From: Talinum fruticosum
Taxonomy: Eukaryota > Streptophyta > Magnoliopsida > Caryophyllales > Talinaceae
Length of the DNA: 64,000 bases
NCBI GenBank assembly: GCA_021018815.1
Contig: JAITYX010000045.1
Span: forward strand, 1,054,001-1,118,000
Direction: 5' to 3'
Shown: positions 1 to 9,508 of the stretch, one piece after another
How the letters are laid out: the number at the start of each line of letters is the position of its first letter
Position numbering within the stretch: position 1 is the first letter of the stretch
Notes under the pieces: model-generated
What the model was told of the DNA's origin: nothing
Database searches by the model: none
Seen by the model: only the letters and a program-made list of their open reading frames with translations
Position numbers and translations under genes: made by a program

Positions 1-1000
1 AGTCCGAGTCATGATGTTCCGAGCAGCCTCATTCCGAGTTGCTTTCTTTTGACTCTACCTCTGCCGACCTTCAAGCAAGATCATCTTCATCTCAACTTAG
101 TTTCAAGTCCGAGAAGGTTGACTCACTTGTTTTTCCCCGATCAATCTCATGAAACACAATGTGGATGCTTTCTTCTACTTTGTTAGTTCTATTATTGAAA
201 ACACGATATGCTTTACTATGACATGAATAACCTTGAAAGATACCTTCATCCGACCAAGCATCAAACTTGGTCGAGTGATCGTTACCATTATTGTGAACAA
301 AACACTTACATCTTAAGGCCTTGAAGTATGAGATATTGGGTTTCTTTCTCTTGTAGAGCGCATATGGAGTTTTCTTCAAGATGGGTCCGATGAGGCATCT
401 ATTCGAGTGTGTAGTTTGTCTGTGTTGACGACCTCAGCCTGTAAATAGTAAGGTAGATCATGTTCAATCGTCATCGTCCTTCCTATTTCTTCAAGAGTTT
501 GGTTTTTTCTGTCCACTACTCCATTCTCGTTAAGGAATTTTGGGTGCGAAAGGTTGTGAGAGATACCCTTGTTATCACGAACTCTACAAATTCTCGAGTA
601 ATCGAACTCGTTCCATGGTCGGTTGAATTCTTCCGATCCGAGTCCGAGACTCTACTTGAATTTTCCTGCAGAGCTTGCTAAACTCTTTGAAAGCTTCATT
701 TTTGTTCTTAAGAAAACAAATCCAGGTAAATCATGAGTAGTCATCAACAATCACAAGTAAATATGATTACCTCCTAGACTCTTTACAGGATTTTACCACA
801 TGAATCCATATGTAACATTTCAAGCACTTTGGATGTGGATACAGCTTTGAGAGATTTGAAGGATGATCCGACCTGTTTCCCTTTTGTGCATGTGTCATAG
901 ATTTTATCTTTCTTAAATGCACAGTTAGGTAAACCTCTAACTAAACCATGAGATGCAAGCTTTTTGATAGTATGCATGCTAACATGACCTAGTCTACGAT
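1..1000 (-). pseudogene. Copia A pol: GAG-pre-integrase and integrase, degraded
   Basis: Translating the minus strand gives copia integrase landmarks. About 783-977 holds the GAG-pre-integrase/zinc-binding end (HTIKKLASHGLVRGLP, then a C-x2-C-like patch TCTKGKQ in which one expected Cys environment is altered). About 92-379 holds the integrase C-terminal segment (TPYALYKRKKPNISYFK, KCFVHNNG, DEGIFQGYS, KAYRVFNNRT), typical of plant copia polyproteins. The stretch between them, where the catalytic Asp/Asp/Glu region should lie, is broken into short frames. The protein would insert cDNA into the host genome. It is not intact and continues past position 1 toward reverse transcriptase. Confidence 0.8.
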
Positions 1001-1033
1001 GCCATGTCCAAGAATCATCATGTAGTGATGCTT

Positions 1034-1480
1034 TTAAACAAGATAAATTTTGACTTGGATCGAAAGAGGAATAGTGTAGGTATTACCCGATCTCTCACCT
1101 GAGAGCTTAGTCTCTTTGGTGGTTGCATCGTAAATATAGCAATTGGCCCGAGTGAACCTTACCTCTTGACCCTTGTCACACAATTGAGTGATACTGAGTA
1201 GATTGTACTTTAATCCTTTAACAAGATAGACTGGGTTGACCAGGTTACTCTCCTTTCCCAATCTTGCCTATTCCAACTATCTTTCCCTCACTGTCATCTC
1301 GCAAAAGTGACTTTGCCTCCTTTGTAATCTTCCAACTCGGAAAAGAGTCTTGAATCTCCCGACATGTGGCGTGAGCATCTACTATTCGAGTACCAATGCC
1401 CTTTTGTTCTTTTCTCGATCTACCTGCAAGTCGAAGCAAATTAACCCTTCTCACTTCCTTTAAGGAACCCAAGAACTCCC
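1034..1480 (-). pseudogene. Copia A protease region
   Basis: The minus strand encodes the C-terminal half of a copia retropepsin and the link to integrase (NLVNPVYLVKGLKYNLLSIT, QLCDKGQEVRF), a hallmark of this superfamily. Upstream, near 1370-1410, the usual WYLDSGCSRHMTG-like active-site segment is degenerate and the reading frame changes at about 1250. The enzyme would process Gag-Pol. The broken active site and frameshift make it non-functional as read. Confidence 0.72.
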
Positions 1481-1859
1481 TTTACTCTGGTCCTTTTCTC
1501 AGGAAGAAGACTCTTGGGAACCAGATTTGAATAACTTTAGGTCCGGTCCGATTCTCGAGTCTTCCTTTTTAAAACCGAGTATGTGTCTCTTTCTTTTGAA
1601 AATCTTTCCTTTTATAAGCCGGTGGAGAAGGTTTTCTCCTGAAAGCTGGTATGGGCTCAGTCCTCTTTTCATTCTTATGAATAGGACAAGTGCTCAGCTT
1701 TCCCGAACTTCACAGCTCTGGAATCCTTTTGAAAAGATCCGAGTAGGAATTAGATTCCTCTTCTTTGTTAAAACCAGGTCCTTCTTTTCTAAAGGAGACA
1801 CATTAAGATCCTAAGAGCATGTTAAGGTTTTTCTGACCTTGAGTAAACTTTAGAACAAG

Positions 1860-3254
1860 TTCTTAAGACTCATTAAGCTTTTGTTTTAGATGCTCATTTT
1901 CTCTTCGAGTGTCTCGGACTCGGCCTCATGAGCTTGAGTACTAGTCTTTAGTCTCTTAGAGTAAGTCTCAGCTTTTCTAATTCATTTTTCAAAGAGATGC
2001 TCTCGTAAGTGATAGACTCAAGTTGTTCTTTAAATTCAGAGGAGTCGAATTGGACTTTTCTTCCAAAGTATAAATATATTTAGCTAAATCAACTTTGGAA
2101 AACATGAGGAAATATTCAATTACCTCCCGAGGATTCGTTTCCTCATTGTCTCGAGTGGTCGAATCTAACTCGGATTCAGCCTTCGAGTCCGATAGAGCCA
2201 TCGGACACTTTGAGTCGTCCGAGTCCTCATCTTCTTCGGATGAGTCTTCATCACTCCATGTGGCCATCATAGCCTTCTTCTTCTTTCTATCCCTCTTTCT
2301 CCTTGGATAGTCTTTGACTATGTGATCTTCGCTACCACATTCAAAACAGCCAGAGTTCTTAGTTAAAGATAACTTTGAAGGTGAAAAGTGTTGACCTTTT
2401 CTACCCTTCTTATCTTTTTATAGAACTCATCTCTTGGCCTTTTCTCCCATCTCTTGTGCTTCATCATTCTTTTGAAGCCTCGAGCGATAACTGCCATGGG
2501 ATCTTCTTCCGAGTCCGACGAACTTAAATTTTCTTCTCTCGCTTTCGAGGCCTTCAGCACTGTATTCTTTTTAGTGCCGACCTCTACATCCTCTTCTTCT
2601 AGATGGATCTCATGAGTGAGTAGCTTCCCAATTAGTTCGTCCGGCTTTAATAGAGAGAGGTTCTGGACTTCCTTGATGGTTGTCCCGTTGGGACCCCATC
2701 TTCTCTTGGGTAGACTTCTTAGAATCTTTCCGCACATTTCTTCATGGGAAATCTTTCTACCCGGAGATTTGAGATTGTTAGTAATCTCAGTGAAGCGGAT
2801 GAACATCTCGAGTAATGTTTTCTCCTAGCTCCATCTTGAACAGTCTCATATTTGTGAAGATATTGACTTATCTTCGCTTGTCTTACTTGGCTTGTTCCTT
2901 CATATGTATTGACAAGAGCGCCCCACACTTCCTTTGCTCGTGTCACAAGCCGACACTATATTGTATTCTTCTCGAGCTGATGGCGCACATCGAATGTTCA
3001 TTGCTTTAAAGTTCTTTCTAAACTTTTCGCCTCTTCAGTGGTGTACTCGAGCTTTGCTTTAGGCACAAGTCTTGTTTCCTCCATCCTCATTGGAATGTAG
3101 TTGCCTTCTTGTATGATGTTCTATACATCTTCATCGTGGTCTAGTAGAAAGCATTCCATGAGCTTCTTCCAAGTGTACGAAATTTGATCCTTTAAACTTT
3201 GATGGTCTCGCTGGAAGATCTTCCTTCATCGAACTCTCCATTGTTCCGAGCCAT
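1860..3254 (-). pseudogene. Copia A gag
   Basis: Capsid-like Gag. The start ATG is taken at 3254-3252 (MARNNGEF), shortly downstream of the primer-binding site as in the sister copies. Recognisable segments are VWGALVNTYEGTSQVRQAK at about 2890-2940, then EMCGKILRSLPKRRWGP and KPDELIGKLLTHEIHLEE at about 2600-2740, a Ser/Glu-rich stretch (SSSDSEEDPM), and a CCHC-type knuckle CFECGS at about 2320-2345. A further acidic/Ser-rich tail lies at 1989-2270. At least two frameshifts occur, around 2,810-2,830 and 2,950. Comparison with copy B, whose central gag frame is open for 226 codons, shows the expected uninterrupted protein. Confidence 0.8.
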
Positions 3255-3299
3255 TTGATCTTTAAACCTTTGGATTGTTAGATCCTTTCTAAAAGGCTA

Positions 3300-3311
3300 G
3301 GCTCGATACCA
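3300..3311 (-). other. Primer-binding site of copia A
   Basis: Read on the minus strand this is TGGTATCGAGCC, two bases inside the 5' LTR. The usual plant copia site complementary to initiator tRNA-Met is TGGTATCAGAGCC, so one A is missing. The same variant occurs in copies A' and B. Confidence 0.75.
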
Positions 3312-3312
3312 A

Positions 3313-4826
3313 TCGAAGGTTTGCTCTTGAGAGTCTTAGTCACCCTAGAGAGGGGTGAATAGGGTGATGAGGAAATTTTAACAATAAATGGAGGGTTAAA
3401 GCTAAAATTGAATAATCAAGACTATCTCGAGTCTAGATTGAACTCGTAAAAGTATGAACTCGAATTACGTGGAAACCCTCCCGGGGCAGAAAACCACGGC
3501 CAGTGCTAATCTAAGCACCAAGTAAAATCTACTATTTTGAATCCACAAAATACAGTAGATCGACTCAACCAGAATTGCTCCCTTAGACAATTCCTTACAA
3601 TGTTTTCCTAGACTCGAAGTTCCCTTATCTCGATCTAGTACTTCCTAACTAAGGTAACCTTTACAGCTAGGGACAACCGAGCTGAATTAACCCTTACAAC
3701 TCAGTCAAGGGACCTTACTTAGAGAGTAAGAAAGAGTTTGTGACTCGATTATAAGACTTTACAACTCGTAAAAGTATTAAGTACAAACTGCGAGTTCTAA
3801 GATGAAGATTGAATGATTATTATACAAAGAAATATAATTTCAGCAATGGGTTCAGCAATCTTCAAGTCTTGTGAAGAGGCTTCTATTTATAGGTGATCAA
3901 GCAGATTAGCCGTTGTGACTATCTTCTTATTAGAAGTCCTCTCAGGATCGCTTGTAACGGTTTTCCGAGTCACTCGTAAAAGATCCGTTGAGATGTGAAC
4001 GTTATGCAACGGCTCTTGACTCCTTAGGATGTCCCAACCCACTGGTGGTGTCCGAAAAGTAGGGTGGAAACCACCGTTGAGCTTAGCGTTGAAGATTTCC
4101 AGCTTTGGAAATGAACAACCCCGACACAGTGTCCGGGCCTTGATCGAAGTAGAAAAAGCCTTGTCTCGCTGGTGATTGACAGCTTGAAGCCGGTTACTTT
4201 TGTAATTCAAAAAGTAGGATAACCTCATTTAGATAACCTACAAAAGTTAACCAATTTTGGTTCTCAAAGTATAAAATACTTTGGTCCAAGATTAGGCATA
4301 GATAATATTTTAATTAAGATAATTAAGGCATAATTATCTCGAGCCCTAAAAGAGTGGAATTTTTTGAGTCTAATATTCATTATACTCAAATTCCATCCGA
4401 GTTAGTCTAGAGAAAGATCAAGTTAGAAAGAGAATAACAAAGTAAGAGTACTTGATCTAGACAAATATATTTTAATCAAAACATGCTCGACTTAGAAGGT
4501 TGAATTAACGTTGTAATTCACTTTAACTTAGAATATGAAGTCGAACTTAGTTTGAAAGAGTTAGAGCGAATGTTTGAACATGCGATAAATCTAAGTGACT
4601 CGGAACTATCGAGTGAATTGATGAACAAGAGAGTGGTTTCGAGTCGGTAAGAATCGGACGAAAACATATGCAATAGTTTCGTAACACTCAAAGTAGTTTC
4701 TCTAACACTCAAAATAGTTTATACAACACTCAAAATGACTTGAAATCAAAACCTAGAAGGGATGAGATTTGTACCTAATTCCTTGTTAGTACTCGTAATA
4801 ACATAAATGCAGATTCTAAGTCTTCA
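3313..4826 (-). repeat. 5' LTR of copia A
   Basis: About 1.5 kb, aligning along its length by eye with the LTRs at 5719-7203, 9509-12292 and 28304-29770. On the minus strand it starts TGAAGACTTAG and ends CCTTCGA (CCTTCA in B). It contains a TATA box (3884-3891 on the minus strand) and a conserved AT-rich palindrome AGTATAAAATACT. Confidence 0.85.
3884..3891 (-). promoter_or_regulatory. TATA box in LTR A
   Basis: TATAAATA on the minus strand, in the position expected for the U3 promoter. The same octamer is kept in LTRs A' (6296-6303) and the solo LTR (29213-29220) but is changed to a TATTGATA-type sequence in the 3' LTR of B. Confidence 0.6.
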
Positions 4827-5658
4827 TTCTTCTTTCGTCCCTCTTTCTCCTTGGACAGTCTTTGACTATGTAATCTTTGCTGCCACATTCAAAGCAACCA
4901 GAGTTCTTAGTTAAAGATAATTTTGAAGGGGATGAGTATTCACCTTTTCTGTCCTTCTTATCTTTCTTATAGAACTCTTCCTTTGGTCTGTTTCTCCCAT
5001 TTCTTGTGCTTCATCATTCTTTTGAAGCCTTGAGTAATGAGTGCCATAGGGTCTTCTTTTGAGTCTAAGGAACTAAGACTTTCTCCTCTCGCTTTATGAT
5101 GCTTCCGAGTCCAATGTTCTTTTTAGTGCTGACCTCGGCATCCTCTTCTTCCAAGTGAATTTCATGGGTAAGTAGCTTCCCAATCAGTTTGTCTCGGCTT
5201 TAGTTGCATATAAACATTTGAGTGATGTTTTCTTCGGCTCCATGTTGAACACCTCATATTTGTGAAGATATTGACTTATCTTCGCCTCGTTTTATTGGCT
5301 TGTTCCTTCATATGTGTTCACAAGAGTGTCCCACACATCTTTGGCTGTGTCACAGGCTGATACTTTGTTGTACTCTTCCGAGCCGATAGCACACATCGAA
5401 TGTTCGTCGCTTTAAAGTTGTTTCTAAACTTTTCGACTCCTTGTTGGTATACTCGAACTTCTCTTTAGGAACAGATCTTGTACCTTCTATCTTCATTGGA
5501 ATGTAATTACCTTCTTGGATGATGTTCCAAACATCTTCTTTGTTGTCCAGCAGAAAGCATTCCATTAGCTTCTTCCAAGTGCACGAAGTTTGATCCTTTG
5601 AACTTTGGTGGTCCGGTGGAAGATCTTCCTTCATCGAACTCTTCGATGTTCTAGCCAT
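4827..5658 (-). pseudogene. Copia A' gag, truncated by insertion A
   Basis: The ATG at 5658 opens a 102-codon frame (MARTSKSSMKEDLPPDH, KKLMECFLLDNKEDVWNII, EGNYIPMKIEGT) matching the N-terminus of Gag in copy B. Downstream, frames shift repeatedly. Segments near 5100-5200 match the LLTHEIH and acidic linker of the family, and the knuckle-coding stretch lies at about 4880-4910 (minus strand). The 3' end is cut at 4827 where LTR A begins. It is non-functional as read. Confidence 0.75.
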
Positions 5659-5704
5659 CTCGATCTTTAGACCTTTGGATTGTTAGATCCTTTTTGAAAG
5701 ACTA

Positions 5705-5716
5705 GGCTCGATACCA
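5705..5716 (-). other. Primer-binding site of copia A'
   Basis: TGGTATCGAGCC on the minus strand, identical to the sites of A and B, lying two bases from the LTR end. Confidence 0.72.
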
Positions 5717-5718
5717 AT

Positions 5719-7203
5719 TAAAGTTTTGCTCTTGGAGAGTCTTAGTCGTCCTAGAGGGAGGGTAAATAGGGTGATGAGGAAATTTTAACAAACTTAGAAA
5801 CTTTAAACTTGAAAAGAATAAACAAGATAATCCGAGACTAGATTGAACTCGGAAAAGTGTAAACTCGGAGATACGTGGAAACCCTCCCGGGGTAGAAAAC
5901 CACGGACGAGTGCTAGTCCAAGCACCAAGTCAAATCCATTATTTTGAATCCTCAAAATACAACGGATCGACTCAACTAGAATTGCTCCCTTAGACAATTC
6001 CTTACGAGTTTTCCTAGACTCGAAGTTCCTTTATCTCGATCTAGTACTTCGTAAATGAGGTAACCTTTATAGCTAGGGACAACCGAGCTGAGTTAACCCT
6101 TACGGCTCAGTCAAGGGACCTTACTCAGAAAGTTAGAAGGGTATGTGACTAATTACAAGACTTTACAACTCATAAAGTATGAATTACAAGTCGTGAGTTG
6201 TAAGTAGAAGATTGAATATGAAAACAATGACTTTTGCTTAAGTAATTTGTTTCAACAATAGTTCCAAAAATCTTCAAGTCTTGTGAAGTGGCTTCTATTT
6301 ATAGATGATCAAGCAGATTAACCATTGTGTCCGGTTTCGAACGAAAGTCTTTCCTGGCCGTTGTAACGGCTATTCCGAGTCACTCGAAAAGATCCATTGG
6401 GATGTGAAAGTTGTGCAATGGCTCTTGGCTCCTCAAGGTGCTCCAGTCAGCTGGTGATGTCCGAAAAGTAAGGTGGAAACCACAGTTGAGCTTAGCATTG
6501 AAGTTTTCCAGTTTTGGAAACAGACAACCCCGATATAACGTTTGAGCCTTATTAAGAAGTAGATAAGCCTTGTCTCGCTGGTGATTGACAGCTTGAAGCC
6601 GGTTACTTTTGTAATTCAAAAATGAGATAACCTCATTTAGATAACCTACAAAAGTAAACCACTTTGGTTCTCAAAGTATAAAATACTTTGGTCCAAGATT
6701 AGACATAGATAATAATTTAAGTAAGACAATTAAGTGCATAATTATCTTAGGCTTAAAGGAGTGGAATTTTCCGAGTCTAATATTCATTATACTCAAATTC
6801 CATTTGAGTCAATCCTAGGAAAGATCAAGTTATAGGAGTAAAACATCGAGTATAAGAACTTGATCCGGACAATTAATTCTCAAACATACAACCTGACTTA
6901 GAAAGATGAATTAACACTCGTAATTTACTTTGCTTTGAAATAAGTAGTTAGAACTTAGATAAAAATTGTTAGAGATATTATTTGAACATGCGATAGATCC
7001 GAGTGATGTCTAAGTGACTCGAAACATTAATGTGAGAAGATAAAGAAGAATGTGTTTTCCGAGTTATTCGAAACGAATGAAAACTTATATAGGGGTTTCT
7101 ATAGCACTCAAAATGACTTGTAATCAAAACTTGGTAGGGATGAGGTTTGTACCGAGTCTTTATGTAGTACTCGGAATGATCTAGATTCGAGTCTTAAGTC
7201 TTA
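5719..7203 (-). repeat. 5' LTR of copia A'
   Basis: About 1.49 kb and collinear with LTR A. The minus-strand TATA box is at 6296-6303. Both termini have drifted: the TG/CA ends read as TTAAGACTT and TTTAA, so the outer limit near 7203 is approximate. Confidence 0.78.
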
Positions 7204-7279
7204 ACTACACATACAGGATTTATAAAGAGATAAGCAAAGTATAAACGAAAAGCAGCAAGAAAATGGGCATAAAACGCAC

Positions 7280-8542
7280 TTAGCCAAGGCTAGCGCCGGC
7301 CATAGCCATGCCCACAAGGTCCACCACAGTCGTAGGCGGTAGTAGCCAGCTAGGCAATGAAGAAAATTTTTCTGGGCATAGTGAACATACCGAAGCCACA
7401 TGGTTGAGTGCAGACCGCAAGAAGCCTATATCATGGATTTTTGGCTGCTGAAGATGGATTCTAGCCCATGATATGGTGGTCGAAAATGTTGGATGATTTC
7501 TTGAGTCGAGCGACGAGCACGGGAAATATTCATACAACCACGGTTGCATTTGTGCAAAACAGGTGAGATTTTATCCACACAAGATAAAATATATTGGAAA
7601 TAAATGGCGAACTAGACCATACCTCAATGATCTTCCACAAGCCACGTAGTGGAAGATAATTTGTCAAGTCCTTCTCATGCTTGGAATTTCACACACCAGA
7701 CATGGAGCCCCTTATAAGGCAAGTGTATGGAAGTGCACCCTAGTTGAGCTCTTTTATTTTATCTAGGTCCGCTAAGTTCACTAAATAGTAAACATGAAAC
7801 TTTGATGCTTGGTCGGAAAAGAGTACCATGCTTAATAAGAAAGCGAGCACAATCCGGACTTCTTGTTGTGGAGAATGTCGGGCCCAAAATCGGACATCCT
7901 CAAAAGCCTCAAAAAGGATGGTGTATTTAAAGATATTCTCCCGAGGAAACCTATTAGCCATAGGACCGAAGAAGTGACATAGATAGTCACGATCTTTATA
8001 CAAGCTCCGGTCATAGACTAGAGGCTCCCGAAGAAGCCCAAACATGATAAAACAACAAACTCCAAAGGAATAATAGTCATCTCCCCAAAAGGAAGATAGA
8101 AAGTATTAGTGGTATCCCAAAAGCGCTCACTAATAGCTCTAATGGGATCCCGCTTTCTTTTGTTACAAAGATGACTCAAAGCAAAGAAAAGGAACCAAAC
8201 CCAGGCGTTCGCATGACATCTTCTAAGGGATAGTGCATTTTTCTACATGTCTCCATGAATTTGGTTATTGATCTACTACTTCGAATCGAGCCTTTCTGCA
8301 AGAAAAAATCCAACAAGATTTTTTTAGTAGAAGAACTAGTCTAAGTGAGCAAAAGTAGAAGTTTAAGCCAATGAGCTTACCGATTGAGATATGGCAAGAG
8401 AAGAAACATGGTTTTCAGCATCCACCAAGAGGTCATTTGGGTTCCATTATACATGTGGACGTCATTCCCACTCCAAGAAGTTGTCTTGGAACAACTTCTC
8501 AGCCCTTGTCCTCCCGGTAGGACGAGCCTTTCTTTTAAACAT
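7280..8542 (-). pseudogene. Plant mobile domain (PMD) protein pseudogene
   Basis: The minus strand keeps the outline of a gene of the PMD/aminotransferase-like family, often found in or beside transposons. A candidate ATG at 8542 gives MFKRKARPTGRTRAEKLFQ. A donor GTAAGCTC follows position 8381 and an acceptor ending TTCTTGCAG precedes 8295, defining an 85-bp intron. The next exon reads ERFWDTTNTFYLPFGEMTI with a frame change, then GEPLVYDRSL (8045-7740), resembling the PMD signature ERW-x-PETHTFHLPFGE-x-TIT. A distal piece (MQPWLYEYFPCSSL, 7549-7500) matches the WxYEHFP-like region. Several frameshifts and stops are present. The family assignment is from memory of the motif, not a search. 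Confidence 0.6.
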
Positions 8543-8671
8543 CTTTGAAGAGAAGACTTTGAAGACCAACTAGTTTTCAATAAGAGCAATGCAAGAATAC
8601 AACAAGAAGCAAAGCTAGAAAGTAAGAAAAGAGGAGACTTTGAAGTGTGCAAAATAAACACACTGAACTCC

Positions 8672-8679
8672 CTTTTATA
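8672..8679 (-). promoter_or_regulatory. Candidate TATA box of the PMD pseudogene
   Basis: TATAAAAG on the minus strand, about 130 bp upstream of the candidate ATG at 8542, followed by a pyrimidine-rich leader without long ORFs. Confidence 0.4.
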
Positions 8680-9508
8680 AACCTATTCAACCAAGGCAAG
8701 CCAAGCATACAAGACAAGAGTCAAAAAGGCAAGAGGAGACCAAGGAAATCTTGCAGAAGCATGTCATGGCCAGGCCTGCCAAAGGTTGGCCCGCGCCGAC
8801 CACGAGGGGAGGTAATGTCCCATCAACGGCAACCTTGCAGCCCTAGCTGATGGGGTAGCGTGTGAAGTCTCATTAAGCATGGCAAGTGGATGTTTCGCAC
8901 CATATGCATGCAAGTGGGAGCTCTTGGATCCACCAAATTAGCTTTTACATATCAAATTTTCAGTTTGTTTTCGACTAAATTCTTCGGTAAAACACTGAAC
9001 TTTGTCAATATAATTATCCCCTAACGAGCATGTTAGTACAGCAAATTATCAGGCTAAGCTTTAGATTAAAGACGATCGAAGTTTTAGCATTAAAATTTAC
9101 CAAGCTTTAGGCTATTATCAAGCCAAGCTTTGGATCCTCTTACCGGACTTCGAACACATGCATCACCATCAAGTCCAGGCCCTCTCTCTATAAGACCCAT
9201 TGTTTTGGGTTAGGTAGTTGTATGAGTTAAATTAATTATTTAGTTTTAATTAAATAGATTAGGTCGAATAAGTAAAATATATACGCGGGTATATATTCGT
9301 TAACTTAATTGAGCGAATTATTATCGGTTCGCGTAACCATAACTAGTAAAATATGTTAATTCTGTCCTCTTACTTTCCCTCCCGAACCAAGTAATTAAAC
9401 CCGAGACAGTTATGTTAAGCTATTTTTATTTCCCTACATAAGATAAGTCTAATTAAAACAAAAAAAAAAAAGAGAAGGAAAAGGAGAAAGGAAAGAGATA
9501 ATGAAGGA
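8680..9508. other. Intergenic DNA between PMD pseudogene and copia B
   Basis: No supported gene. The stretch 9200-9470 is AT-rich with several TTAATT repeats and an A-run at 9460. It looks like noncoding flank or an old LTR remnant. Copia B inserted at its right end: AAGGA (9504-9508) precedes the LTR, but the matching copy is lost because B's other end is deleted. Confidence 0.4.

Larger units (their letters stand above)
1..4826 (-). mobile_element. Ty1/copia retrotransposon A, 5' portion (runs off left edge)
   Basis: Minus-strand copia element reading from right to left: 5' LTR, primer-binding site, gag, protease, GAG-pre-integrase and integrase, cut by the window edge in the linker before reverse transcriptase. 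Domain order, an LTR flanked by a tRNA-Met-type primer site, and close similarity to copy B in the same window support the call. At its right end the LTR terminus (TCTTCA) abuts gag sequence of another copy, so A inserted into A'. The adjacent TTCTT at 4827-4831 is the candidate target duplication; the partner lies outside the window. All ORFs carry stops or frameshifts as read here. Confidence 0.88.
4827..7203 (-). mobile_element. Ty1/copia element A', 5' portion, host of insertion A
   Basis: Reading leftward from 7203: 5' LTR, primer site, gag start and gag up to the zinc-knuckle coding region, where it is interrupted by element A. The left part of A' should lie beyond A, outside the window. 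The gag and LTR belong to the same family as A and B, so this is a self-family nested insertion. Confidence 0.82.
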
